64,000 nucleotides of DNA from Brassica napus. Taxonomy: Eukaryota; Streptophyta; Magnoliopsida; Brassicales; Brassicaceae. The stretch covers positions 1 through 64,000 of the forward strand of contig NW_026014768.1 of the NCBI RefSeq assembly GCF_020379485.1. Reading direction: 5' to 3'. The translations under genes and the position numbers were made by a program. Shown piece by piece: positions 10,652 to 22,593 of this stretch. The notes under the pieces were generated by a model, which searched no databases, was not told the DNA's origin, and was given only the letters and a program-made list of their open reading frames with translations. How positions within the stretch are numbered: the stretch's first letter is position 1; the number at the start of each line of letters is the position of its first letter.

Positions 10652-13600
10652 GCTGGTCATTGGACTCAGCACGCTGGCCCTTCCCGTGGACTGTTCGGGT
10701 GATTTTGGCCCCACGGGGGCTGTTTGTTCAGTACACACAGGACGTCCCGTGGTGTCCGCCAGCACGCATAGGACGTCCGTGGCTGTCTGTGGCTGTCCGT
10801 CAGCACACATAGGATGTCTGTGGCTGTCCATCAGTACTAGCACGTTGGCCCTTAGACTCAGCACGCTGACCCGTCCTGTGGACGTTTCGGGTGATTTTGG
10901 CCCACTTGGGCTATCTGTTAAGTACACACAGGACGTCCGTGGGTGTCCGCTAACACACACAGGACGTCCGTGGCTGTCCCGTGTGTGTCCGTGTGTGTCC
11001 GTCAGCACACACAGGACGTCCGTGGCTGTCCATCAGTACACATAGCAGCACGTTGGTCCTTGGACTCAGCACGCTGCCCCTTCACGTGGACTGTTCGGGT
11101 GATTTTGGCCCACGTGGCTGTCTGTTCAGTACACACAGGACGTCGTGGTTGTCCGCCAGCATACACAGGACGTCCGTGGCTGTCCGTGTGTGTCTGTCTG
11201 TGTCCGTCAGCACACACAGGATTTCCATGGCTGTCCATCAGTACACATATCAGCACGTTGGTCCTTGGACTCAGCACACTGGCCCTTCCCATGGACTGTT
11301 TGGGTGAATTTGGCCCACATGGGCTGTCTGTTCGTACACACAAGACGTCCGTGGGTGTCCGCCAGCACACACAGGACGTCCGTGGCTGTCCATCAGTACA
11401 CATATCAGCACGCTGGCCCTTTCCATGGACTGTTTGGGTGATTTTGGCCCACGTGGGCTGTTTTTTTCAGTACACACAGGACGTCCGTGGGTGTCCGCCA
11501 GCACACACAGGACGTCCCGTGGCTGTCTGTGGCTGTCCGTCAGCACACACAGGACGTCTGCGGCTGTCCATCAGTACTAGCACGTTGGGTTTTGGACTCA
11601 GCACGCTGACTCTTCCTGTGGACTGTTCGGGTGATTTTGGCCCACTTGGCTGTCTGTTCAGTACACACAGGACGTCCGTGGGTGTCTGCCAGCACACACA
11701 GGACGTCCGTGGCTGTCCGTGTGTGTCCGTGTGTGTCCGTCAGCACACACAGAAAGTCCGTGGCTGTCCATCAGTACATATATCAGCACGTTGGTCCTTG
11801 GACTCAGCACGCTGACCCTTCCCGTGGACTGTTTGGGTGATTATAGGCCACGTGGGCTGTCTGTTCAGTGCACACAGGACGTCCGTGGGTGTCCGCCAGC
11901 ATACAAGCGTCTGTAGCTGTCTGTGTGTGTCCGTCTGTGTCCGTCAGCACACACAGACGTCCGTGGCTGTCCATCAGTTACACATATCAGCACGTTGGTC
12001 CTTGGACTCAGCATGCTGGCCCTTCCCATGGATTGTTTAGGTGATTTTGGCCCACATGGGCTGTCTGTTCAGTACACACAAGACGTCCGTGGGTGTCCGC
12101 CAGCACACATAGGACGTCTGTGGCTGTCCATCAGTATACATATCAGCACGCTGGTCTTTGGACTCAGCACGCTGGCCCTTCCCGTGGACTGTTCGGTTGA
12201 TTTTGGCCCACGTGGGCTGTCTGTTTCAGTACACACAGGACGTCTGTGGGTATCCGTCAGCACACACAGGACGTCCGTTGTCTCCGTCAGCACACACAGG
12301 ACGTCCGTGTGTGTCTGTCAGCACACACAGGATGTCTGTGGCTGTCTGTGTGTGTCCATCAGCACAAAAGACGTCTGTGTGGCAGTCCATCAGTACACAT
12401 ATCAGCACGTTGGCCTTGGACTCAGCACGCTTACCCTTCTTGTGGACTGTTCGGGCGATTTTGGCCCACTTGGGCTGTCTGTTCAGTTCACACAGGACGT
12501 CCGTGGGTGTCCGCCAGCACACACAGGACGTCCGTGGCTGTCCGTGTGTGTCTATTAGTGTCTGTGTGTGTCCGTGTGTGTCCGTCAGTACACAAAGGAC
12601 GTCTGTGGCTGTCCATCAGTACACATATCAGCACGTTGGTCCATGGACTCAGAATGCTGACCCTTCTCGTGGACTGTTTCGAGTGATTTTGGCCCACGTG
12701 GGCTGTCTGTTTAGTACACACAGGAAGTCCGTGGGTGTCCGCCAGCACACACAGGACGTCCGTGGCTGTCCGTGTGTTTCCATCAGCACACACAGGACGT
12801 CCGTGGCTGTCCATCAGTACACATATCAGCACGTTGGTCCTTTGACTCAGCACGGTGACCCTTCCCGTGGACTGTTCGGTTGATTTTGGCCCACGTGGGC
12901 TGTCTGTTCAGTACACACAGGACGTCTGTGGGTGTCCGCCAGCATCACAGGACGTCTGTGGCTGTCCATGTGTGTCCGTCTGTTTCTGTCAGCACACACA
13001 GGACGTCCGTGGCTGTCCATCAGTACACATATCAGCACGTTGGTCCTTGGACTCAGCACGCTGGCCCTTCCCATGGACTGTTTGGGTGATTTTGGCCCAC
13101 ATGGGCTGTCTGTTCAGTACACACAGGACGTCCGTGGGTGTCCGCCAGCACACACATGACGTTTGTGGCTATCCGTCAGCACACACGGGACGTCCATGGT
13201 GTTTTGCCAGCACCACAGGACGTCCGTGGCTATCTGTCAGCACGCACAAGATGTCCGAGTGTCCGTGTGTGTCCGTTAGCACACACAGGACGTCTGTGGC
13301 TGTCCTTCAGTATACATATCAGCACACTGGTCCTTGGACTCAGAACGATGGCCCTTCCTGTGGACTGTTCGGGGATGTTTTGGCCCACTTGGGCAGTCTG
13401 TTCAGTACACACACCGGACGTCCGTGGGTGTCCGCCAGCACACACAGGACATCTGTGGCTGTCCATGTGTATCCGTGTGTGTCCGTCTGTGTCTGTCAGC
13501 ACACAGGACGTCCGTGGCTGTCCCATCAATACACATATCAGCACGTTGGTCCTTGGACTGAACAAGCTGGCCCTTCCCGTGGACTGTTTTTGGTGATTTT

Positions 13601-14904
13601 AGCCCACGTGGGCTGTCTGTTCAGTACACACAGGACGTCCGTGGGTGTCCGCCAGCACACACAGGACGTCTGTGGCTGTCCATCAGTACACATATCAGCA
13701 TGCTGGTCCTTGGACTCAGCACGCAGCCCTTCCCGTGGACTGTTCGGTGATTTGGCCCACGTGGGCTGTCTGTTCAGTACACACAGGATGTCTGTGGATG
13801 TCCGTCAGCACACACAGGACGTCCGTGTGTGTCCGTCAGCACACACAGGACGTCCGTGTGTATCTGTCATCAGCACACAGGATGTCTGTGGCTGTCCATG
13901 TGTGTCTGTCAGCACACATATCAGCACGTGGGTTTTGGACTCAGCACGCTGACTCGTCTGTGGAATGTTCGGGTGATTTTGGCCCACTTGGGCTGTCTGT
14001 TCAGTACACACATGACGTCCGTGGGTGTCCGCCTGCACACACAGGATGTCCGTGCTGTCCGTGTGTGTCTGTGTGTGTCCATCAGCACACACAGGAAGTC
14101 CGTGGCTGTCCATCAGTACACATATCAGCACGTTGGTCCTTTGACTCATCACACTGACCCTTCCCGTGGACTGTTTGGGTGATTTTGGGCCACGTGGGCT
14201 GTCTGTTCAGTACCCACAGGACGTCCGTGGGTGTCCGCCAGCATACAACAAGACGTCCGTGGCTGTCCGTGTGTGTCCGTCTGTGTCCGTCAGCACACAC
14301 AGGATGTACTTGCTGTCCTCAGTACACATATCAGCACGTTGGTCCTTGGACTCAGCATGCTGGCCCTTCCCATGGATTATTTGGGTGATTTTGGCCCACA
14401 TGGGCTGTCTGTTCAGTACACACAGACGTCCGTGGGTGTCCGCCCGCACACACAGGACGTCTGTGGCTGTCTGTGGCTATCCGTCAGCACACACAGGACG
14501 TCTGTGGCTGTCCATCAGTACTAGCACGTTGGGTTTTGGACTCAGCACTCTGACTCTTCCTGTGGACTGTTCGGGTGATTTTGGAACACTTGGGCTGTCT
14601 GTTCAGTACATACAGGACGTCCGTGGGTGTCTGCCAGCATACACAGGACATCATGGCTGTCTGTGTGTGTTCGTGTGTGTCCGTCAGCACACACAGGAAG
14701 TCCGTGGCTGTCCATAAGTACACATATCAGCACGTTGGTCCTTGCACTCAGCACGCTGACCCTTCCCGTGGACTGTTCGGGGTGATTTTGGGCCACGTGG
14801 GCTGTCTGTTCAGTACACACAGGACGTCCGTGGCTGTCCGTGTGTGTCCGTCTGTGTCCGTCAACACACACAGGACGTCCGGGCTGTCCATCAGTACACA
14901 TATC

Positions 14905-15720
14905 AGCACGTTGGTCCTTGGACTCAGCATGCTGGCCCTTCCATGGATTGTTTGGGTGATTTTTGGCCCACATGGGCTGTCTTTTCAGTACACATAGGAC
15001 GTCTGTGGGTGTCCGCCAGCACACACATAACGTCTGTGGCTGTCCGTGTGTGTCCGTGTTTGTCAGTCTGTGTCCGTCAGCACACACAGAACGTCTGTGG
15101 CTGTCCATCAGTACACATATCAGCACGCTGGTCCTTGGACTCAGCACGCTGGCTATTCCCGTGGTCTGTTCGAGTGATTTGGCCCACGTGGGCGTGGGCT
15201 GTCTGTTCAGTACACACAGGACGTCCGTGGCTGTCCGCCAGCACACACAGGACGTTTGTGGCTGTCCGTCAGCACACACAGACATCCGTGGCTGTCCGTG
15301 TGTGTCCGTGTGAGTCCGTCAGCACACACAGGACATCAGTGGCTGTCCATCAGTACACATATCAGCACGCTGGTCCTTGAAATCAGCAAGCTGGCCCTTC
15401 CCGTGGATGGTTTGGGTGATTTTGGCCCACGTGGGCTGTCTGTTCATTACACACAGGACATCTGTGGGTGTCCGTGAGCACACACAGGACTTCCGTGTGT
15501 GTCCGTCAGCACACACAGGACGTCCGTGTGTGTCCGTCAGCACACACAGGACGTCCGTGGCTGTCCGTGTGTGTCCGTCAGCACACACAGGACGTATGTG
15601 GCTGTCCATCAGTACACATATCAGCACGCTGGTCCTTGGACTCAGCACGCTGGCCCTTCCCGTGGACGGTTTGGGTGATTTTGGCCCACGTGGGATGTCT
15701 GTTCATTTCATACAGGACAT
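14905..15720. repeat. Partial extra copy of the higher-order repeat
   Basis: The variants CTTTTCAGTACACATAGG, GGTCTGTTCGAG and GTTCATTACAC recur here in the order seen at about 9311-10117. A segment of the higher-order repeat was therefore copied about 5.6 kb away within the same block. Confidence 0.65.
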
Positions 15721-16719
15721 ATGTGGGTGTCCGTCAGCACACACAGGACGTTCGTGTGTGTCCGTCAGCACACACAGGACATCCGTGTGTGTCCGTCAGC
15801 ACACACAGGACGTCCGTGGCTATCCGTCAGCATACACAAGATGTCTGAGTGTGTCCGTGTGTGTCCGTGTGTGTCCGTTAGCACACACAGGACGTCTGTG
15901 GCTGTCCTTCAGTATACATATCAGCACACTGGTCCTTGGACTCAGCACGATGGCCCTTCCCGTGGACTGTTCGGGTGATTTTGGCCCACTTGGCTGTCTG
16001 TTCAGTACACACAGGACGTCCGTGGGTGTGCGCCAGCACACACATGACATCTGTGTTTGTCCATGTGTATCCATGTGTGTCCGTCTGTGTCCGTCAGCAC
16101 ACACAGGACGTCCGTGGCTGTCCATCAATACACATATCAGCACGTTGGTCCTTGGACTGAACAGCTGGCCCTTCCCGTGGACTGTTTTGGTGATTTTAGC
16201 CCACGTGGGCTGTCTGTTCAGTACACACAGGACGTCCGTGGGTGTCCGCCAGCACACACAGGACGTCTGTGGCTGTCCATCAGTACACATATCAGCATGC
16301 TGGTCCTTGGACTCAGCACGCTGGCCCTTCCCGTGGACTGTTCAGGTGATTTTTGGGCTGTCTGTTCTGTACACACAGGACGTCTGTGGATGTCCGTCAG
16401 CACACACAGGACGTCCGTGTGTGTCCGTCAGCACACACAGGACGTCCATGTGTGTCTGTCAGCACACACAGGATGTCTGTGGCTGTCCATGTGTGTCCGT
16501 CAGCACACATAAGACGTCTGTGGCAGTCCATCAGTACACATATCAGCACGTTGGGTTTTGGACTCAGCACGCTGACTCGTCCTGTGGAATGTTCGGGTGA
16601 TTTTGGCCCACTTGGGCTGTCTGTTCAGTACACACAGGACGTCCGTGGGTGTCCGCCAGCACACACAGGATGTCCGTGGCTGTCCGTGTGTGTCCGTGTG
16701 TGTCCGTCAGCACACACAG

Positions 16720-17900
16720 TGATGAGGCCATCCAAGTAGAGGTTCCCATAGTTAGGCGCGGTCCGACTACCCGGAGTGGAACCAGGGCCTTGCGAGAAGG
16801 TTTCACCAAAGCTGTCCAGCATATCCTTGATCAAGATGGACAGACCGACCAGGACCAGCTGCTGATTGAGAAGATGGTCCAGTTGAAGATTTAAGATCAA
16901 GCCGGCCCAAAGGAGGTTCAGGACGCGGCCGACCCGATCCAGTTCAGCCTCAACTAAGCCGGACTTCTCATCTCCACATCCGATCTTGGTCCGACTCAGT
17001 TTCCATTTCATCCACTCCAACTCTTTCCGGTTCTGAGATCTAGCCGACCACCAAGGGGAGTAGCATGTGTTGTACTCTTTTTCCTCACCAGGTTTTGTCC
17101 CATTGGGTTTTCTTGGTAAGGTTTTAATGAGGCAACATGCAAGCATGCTATTAGCCTTGGTCTAAGCCTTCTCAAACCGACAACCAGATGTCTGGTTTAT
17201 TTTAATTTATTTGGTTAAGACTTTGGGCTAATGTTTCAGCCTCATTTTTTTCGGCCAGCTTGTTTAAGGCCTTTTTATCTTTGAGTCTCATAAGGGGTAA
17301 ACCCTATATAACTCCATGAAGTTGGCGATTTTTGCCTAAGTCTTTTATGAAATAATTTTGCCTTTGCAAACCTAAAACCCTAAGTCTTTTTCTGTGAGAA
17401 ACAAGAGAGAGCAGCCGAATCTTATCAAGCTTCAAACCACCAAGCTTGTGGCGATTCTTCACCTCCATTCCATCCACCGATTTGCCTTGAGAGTGATACA
17501 CATCCAGCAAGCCAAATCCCATAGCTATCCACCTCCATCCCCTGTTCTTGTTGAGAGAGATACACATCCAGCAACAAGGATCCATCCCCCATACTTCTAT
17601 CCTTCTTTTGTTTTGTTTTATCTTTCATCATATAGTTCTAGCTTTTTCCATTCATTATAAAAACTCATAAAAAGTCATATTTGCTTCTGTTCTTCATTGA
17701 TCATATTGTTTTCTTCCTGTTCCTTATTGATTCATAAAAACTCATAAAAATAGCATCCTTTTGTTTCAGGAACCAGATCGGCCAACTCCCAGCCCATCGC
17801 GACCGTCTAGCCGTCCCATAGCCGTCCGTCCGTCCTGTCCAGTCCGAGTTCCCGAACCTCAGACTGTCCGTCCGTGCAGACTGTTTCCCGGCCTGTATCA
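16720..17900 (+). repeat. D 5' LTR
   Basis: This 1181-bp LTR starts TGATGAGG at the array junction and ends TGTATCA just before the PBS. No second LTR is available to confirm its limits, so both ends are inferred from TG...CA and from the PBS. The first 175 bp are open in the phase used by A and E5 for their LTR-encoded polyprotein tail. They include the peptide GPTTRSGTRALREGFTKAV and end at a TAA at 16892-16894. Confidence 0.82.
17305..17311 (+). promoter_or_regulatory. Candidate TATA box in D LTR
   Basis: TATATAA is preceded by ACCC and lies about 590 bp before the LTR end, a plausible U3/R position. The start site itself cannot be seen. Confidence 0.5.
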
Positions 17901-17903
17901 TTT

Positions 17904-17915
17904 TGGTATCAGAGC
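17904..17915 (+). other. D primer-binding site (tRNA-iMet)
   Basis: TGGTATCAGAGC lies three bases after the LTR end ATCA. Confidence 0.88.
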
Positions 17916-18329
17916 TCAAAGCTCCTACACCTTCGGTTGTATCCTATCCTTCTGGCTTTTGTTAATTGCTTGTTTCAATCCTTTGAACTTCAAAAAAAAA
18001 TAAAATTGCATTGTGTTCTTGCTGTTCTTGGCGAGTTCAAAACTGTTTTTCTTTTTGGCATATCTTTTGATCCATCGATTTTTTTTTACTTTCCTTTTTC
18101 GGATTTCCATTTAATTGCATTTAATATTTCCTTGGCTTGCACTTCAAGTTTTTCCAATTTAAAAAAAAAAAAAAAAAAGATTGTACTTTCCATTTTTTTA
18201 ATTTTCGAAACTTAACTTAAAAAAAAAGGAAGTTTTACATTCATTGCATAACTATTTAGATATCCTTTCCCCTTTCTCTTGATCCCTTGCAGATCACTCT
18301 TTCTTTCTTCCTCTCTTGTCGCAGGAGAC
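17916..18329 (+). other. D leader with A-tracts and a possible splice acceptor
   Basis: This untranslated stretch has several A-runs, including 18 A at 18161-18178. A pyrimidine-rich tract ends in GTCGCAG|GAGAC immediately before the Gag ATG (18330), resembling a 3' splice site. Element A has the same layout. Confidence 0.55.
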
Positions 18330-20141
18330 ATGGGAGACCTAAATGGAGCACCTACACAAGCCGAGATCAATGCTCAGCTGATGGCTAACCATGCTGAACT
18401 CCAAGCCGCACTGGCTACTGTGACTGAGCAGCTGGCTCATATAGAAGGAAGGGACCGAGCTAATGTGCCACGACCAAGGAGGAGAAACCAACCCGTTCCA
18501 GAGGAACAACAGTCCCAATCCAGTGAGGACAACTCGGACACTGACCGTACCGAACCAGAAGAGCTGCGGCGTGAACGAGCCGGACGTGGGAACCGACGGG
18601 AGTATCGGGTCCAAGGCGATGCAAGCCCGGTCCAAAGGAGATTCCGAGACGATGAAGTAGCCTGGCAAGGAGGCAAGGATCTCAAACTTACTCCTCCAAC
18701 CTTTGCTGGAAAGGTTGACCCGGACGCCTACATTGAATGGGAAAGGCGCATGGAGTACATCTTTGAGTACTACCGCTATACCGAGGCCAAGAAGATCGCC
18801 TTAGCCGCAGCCCAACTGACGGACAATGCCCTAACCTGGTGGGACAGGGAAGTAGCCGAGGTCGGCAGAGTCTATAGGATTGAGACTTGGGATGAGATAC
18901 GAGCTAAGCTCCGTGCAAGGTATATTCCCTCATACTATCAGCGGGACTTACTAAAACGTTTTCGCAAGTTGTCTCAGGGTACTAGGTCCGTAGAGGAGTA
19001 CTTTGAGGAGTTTGAGGCTCTCAAGAACAAGCTCAGGACGCGCGAGACCGAAGAGGTTATGATGGCTCAGTTCTTGGAAGGCCTTCAAGACCGCATCGCT
19101 CGCAAGGTGGAGAGGCAGACCTACGTCAACTTCAATGATCTCCTCCACTATGCCATTCAGGCCGAGCAGCACATTAAAAGGAAGAACGCCTCTAGTGCCA
19201 GGAACAAGACGCCATGGGCTTCAACCGGGTCCAAGGGGGCTGAGAAGAACAAATCAATTGAAGTGGAAAACCGGTTCAAGAAGAGCCAAACCGACCAGTC
19301 CAAACCAGGTTCATCCGAACCAGGTAAGGGACAAACACAAGCTCAAAGAACTCGTGATATTACTTGTTTCAAATGTCAGGGGAAGGGGCACTACGCCCGG
19401 GACTGTCCGAACAAGCGTGTCATGATCCTTAAGGCAGACGGCGAGTATGAGTCCCAAGACGAGGCCGATGTAGAGATGGCTGACTCAGGAGACGAGATAG
19501 TGGACTATGCTGAAACTGGTGAGCTACTGGTGGTCAGACGAGCTCTCAGTGCTCTCTTTGATCCGGAAACCGTCCAACGAGAGAACATCTTCCATACTAG
19601 ATGTAGCGTGGAAGGCAAGGTATGTAGTCTAATTATTGATGGTGGCTCTTGCACTAACGTGGCCAGCAGGTACCTTGTTGAAAGGTTAGGACTAGCAAAA
19701 TTGCCACACCCCAGGCCATACAAGCTCAAGTGGCTCAATGATGAGACGGAGCTTAAAATCTCGGAGCAAGTTGTTGTTTCCTTTTGTATTGGTAAGTACC
19801 AGGACCAGGTGAAGTGTGATGTGGTTCCTATGCAAGCCGGACATCTACTGTTAGGGAGGCCTTGGCAGTTTGACAAGGAGACTATTCACCATGGGAGGAC
19901 TAACATCTACAGCTTTACCCACAACAACAAGAAGCACAGCCTGGCTCCTCTCAGTCCACAAGAGGTGTACGAGATGCAGAGGGCCATGGATCAGTCTGGA
20001 TTGTTTAGTAAAACTAACCTTTACATCTCTTCTAGTAAATTGATTAAATCATTGCAGCAAGACACACAGGTGCTACTAATTGTTTTCAAGGAAGGTTGTT
20101 TTGCAGGTTTTGAGGCACCAGATTGTCCAGCTGAGATGTAA
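18330..20141 (+). pseudogene. gag-pro: D Gag-protease (upstream part of broken polyprotein)
   Basis: I chose the ATG at 18330 because it sits in ACATGG and aligns with the element A start. Upstream in-frame codons look like leader. The order is Gag capsid region (about residues 115-290, with GKVDPDAYIEWERRMEYIF), a CX2CX4HX4C knuckle (CFKCQGKGHYARDC, about residue 346) and protease with [12 protein letters not shown] (about residue 435). DGG in place of D-T/S-G at the active site is shared with element A, so it is a family trait. The frame ends at a TAA (20139-20141). The next frame resumes without a shift two codons later, so one nonsense change splits an otherwise continuous polyprotein. 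Confidence 0.87.
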
Positions 20142-20147
20142 GGACTA

Positions 20148-22302
20148 ATGGACCAGTACAAGGACGTGTTCCCTGAAGAGATACCAGCCGGCTTACCACC
20201 CCTCCGAGGCATCGAACATCAGATAGACTTTGTGCCAGGCGCCCCACTTCCAAACCGAGCCGCATACCGAGTCAATCCGGAGGAGGCTAAGGAGCTGGAG
20301 AGACAGGTCCAAGACCTCATGGACAAGGGGTACATTCGAGAGAGTCTCAGCCCATGTGCAGTACCCGTCCTATTGGTGCCCAAGAAGGATGGAACATGGC
20401 GTATGTGTGTTGATTGCCGAGCCATCAACAACATCACCATAAAATATCGGTACCCCATTCCTAGACTTGATGATATGTTAGATGAACTGAGTGGTTCCAC
20501 CGTGTTTTCCAAGATTGATCTTAGGAGTGGCTATCACCAAGTTCGGATGAAGGAGGGAGACAAGTGGAAGACTGCTTTCAAGACCAAGCAAGGCTTGTAT
20601 GAGTGGCTGGTGATGCCCTTTGGTCTTACCAACGCCCCTAGTACCTTCATGAGGCTTATGAACGAGGTTCTAAGGCCTTACATTGGTAAATTTGTGGTTG
20701 TCTATTTCGATGACATATTGATCTATAGTCAGTGCTTATCCGATCACATTAGTCATGTAGAACAGGTTTTGAAGGCTCTCAGGCAGGAAGGACTCTTTGC
20801 CAATCTCAAGAAGTGTGTATTTTGCACTGACCAGTTAATATTTTTAGGCTTTGTTTTGAGTTCGCAGGGTTTGAAGGTCGATGAGGAGAAGATCAAGGCC
20901 ATCCAAGACTGGCCCACACCGACCACTATTGGGCAAGTCCGAAGCTTCCATGGCCTAGCCAGCTTCTATAGGCGGTTTGTCAAGGATTTCAGCACCATTG
21001 CTGCACCCATGACCTCAGTGATCAAGAAGAATGTATCCTTTGTTTGGGGCCCTGCCCAAGAGGAGTCCTTCAACAAGCTTATATATAGTTTAACTCATGC
21101 ACCCGTTCTTACACTCCCTGATTTTAATAAAACTTTTGAGATTGAGTGTGATGCATCAGGTACAGGCATTGGAGCTGTCCTCACTCAAGGGGGCCGACCA
21201 GTGGCATTCTTTAGTGAGAAACTGAGTGGAGCTGCCCTCAACTACCCAACCTATGACAAAGAGCTATACGCTCTAGTAAGGTCCCTTGAAACTTGGCAGC
21301 ATTACCTTTTGTCTAAGGAATTTGTTATTCATACAGATCATGAGACACTTAAGCACTTGAGGGGACAGACCACACTCAAGAAGAGGCACGCCAGATGGCT
21401 CGAGTTCGTGGAGACCTTTCCCTATGTGATCAAGTACAAGAAGGGCAAGGACAATGTGGTGGCCGATGCACTGTCCCGAAGACACACTCTCATTGTGACC
21501 ATGGAGGCCAAGATCATGGGTTTCGAACACATTAAAGAATCTTATGCCACTGATCTTGATTTTAATGAAGTTTTCAGGAACACTGAGAAGGGGGCTTTTG
21601 GGTCATACTACCAGCATGAGGGGTTCCTGTTCAAGGGAAAGAGGCTGTGCATTCCCAAAGGAGCCATGAGGGAACTGCTGGTTCGGGAGGCCCATGGTGG
21701 CGGCCTCATGGGACACTTTGGTCGGGACAAGACCTTGAGTGTCCTAACTGAACATTTCTTTTGGCCAAACATGAAGAGGGATGTGGAGAGCATATGCGCC
21801 AAGTGCACTACTTGCCTCAAAACCAAGTCCAGGTCACATCCTTACGGTTTACAAATGCCATTACCGATTCCTAACCACCCTTGGGTAGACATTTCTATGG
21901 ACTTTGTGCTGGGTTTACCCAAGATAAACCACAAGGATTCCATTTTTGTAGTGGTAGACAGGTTCTCCAAGATGGCCCATTTCATAGCCTGTAACACCAC
22001 TAATGATGCCACTCAGACCGCCGACCTATTCTTCAAAGAAGTGGTCCGACTACATGGTGTTCCTCGAACCATTGTGTCTGACCGTGATGCCAAGTTCCTC
22101 AGCCATTTCTGGAGGACACTATGGGGCAAGTTCGGAACCAAGCTACTATTCTCGACCACTTGCCATCCCCAGACCGACGGCCAGACTGAGGTAGTAAACC
22201 GTACGCTTTCTCAACTGTTGAGAGCTACGGTCGGTAAGAATTTAAGAAATTGGTTGTCTTTTTGCCTTTTGTTGAGTTTGCTTATAACCATGCTAGGCAC
22301 TC
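20148..22302 (+). pseudogene. pol: D RT-RNase H-integrase, 3' truncated
   Basis: This continues the preceding frame after its stop. RT contains [25 protein letters not shown] and the YFDD active site near 20703. RNase H follows ([20 protein letters not shown]). Integrase has the HHCC zinc region ([21 protein letters not shown]) and core motifs ([44 protein letters not shown]). A one-base frame change lies at about 22246-22260, just before the break. Past 22302 the frame continues into array sequence to 22640, which gives an artificial fusion. Enzyme motifs look intact up to the break, so the decay is recent or limited. Confidence 0.88.
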
Positions 22303-22593
22303 TACACACAGGACGTCCGTGGGTGTCCGCCAGCACACACATGACGTCCGTGGCTGTCCATGTGTATCCGTGTGTGTCCGTTTGTGTTCGTCAGCACACA
22401 CAGGACGTCTGTGGGTGTCCATCAATACACATATCAGCACGTTGGTCCTTGGACTCAACACACTGGCCCTTCCCGTGGACTGTTTGGGTGATTTTAGCCC
22501 ACGTGGGCTGTCTGTTCAGTACACACAGGACGTCCGTGGGTGTCCACCAGCACACACAGGACGTCCGTGGCTGTCCATCACACATATCAGCAC

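Larger units (their letters stand above)
7131..16719. repeat. Tandem array, block 1
   Basis: Monomers of about 150-390 bp share a core. In order the core holds CATCAGTACACATATCAGC, TTGGACTCAGCACGCTGG, GTGGACTGTT, GGGTGATTTTGGCCC, a palindrome (GCCCACGTGGGC or a variant) and GTTCAGTACACACAGG. Each core is followed by a variable number of 31-bp subrepeats (GTCCGTCAGCACACACAGG followed by ACGTCCGTGGCT) and 10-bp units (GTCCGTGTGT). Length differences between monomers come mainly from the subrepeat count. Some monomers lack ACACATATC and read CAGTACTAGCACG instead. No gene is supported here, although open frames up to about 400 codons occur. I do not recognise the array as a named satellite. Confidence 0.93.
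16720..22302 (+). mobile_element. D: truncated CRM-like Ty3/gypsy retrotransposon
   Basis: A 5' LTR (16720-17900), PBS, leader, Gag-protease and Pol are present on the plus strand. The element stops inside the integrase region after coding for AYNHA and joins the array directly at about 22302. The rest of integrase, the polypurine tract and the 3' LTR are missing. Proteins align along their length with element A, but the LTRs differ, so D is a separate family of the same clade. Confidence 0.9.

Noticed and set aside
12540..12590. Simple (TG)n microsatellite or telomere-type repeat
   Set aside because: TG runs are short parts of 10-bp GTCCGTGTGT units. No TTTAGGG telomere repeat is seen.
7131..16719. 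CRISPR-like array
   Set aside because: The repeats are not separated by unique spacers, units vary in length, and the sequence is a eukaryotic satellite flanked by plant retrotransposons.
16649..16894. 81-codon frame at the D 5' LTR as an independent gene
   Set aside because: The first part is array. The rest is the LTR-encoded tail that would belong to the missing 3' end of D.
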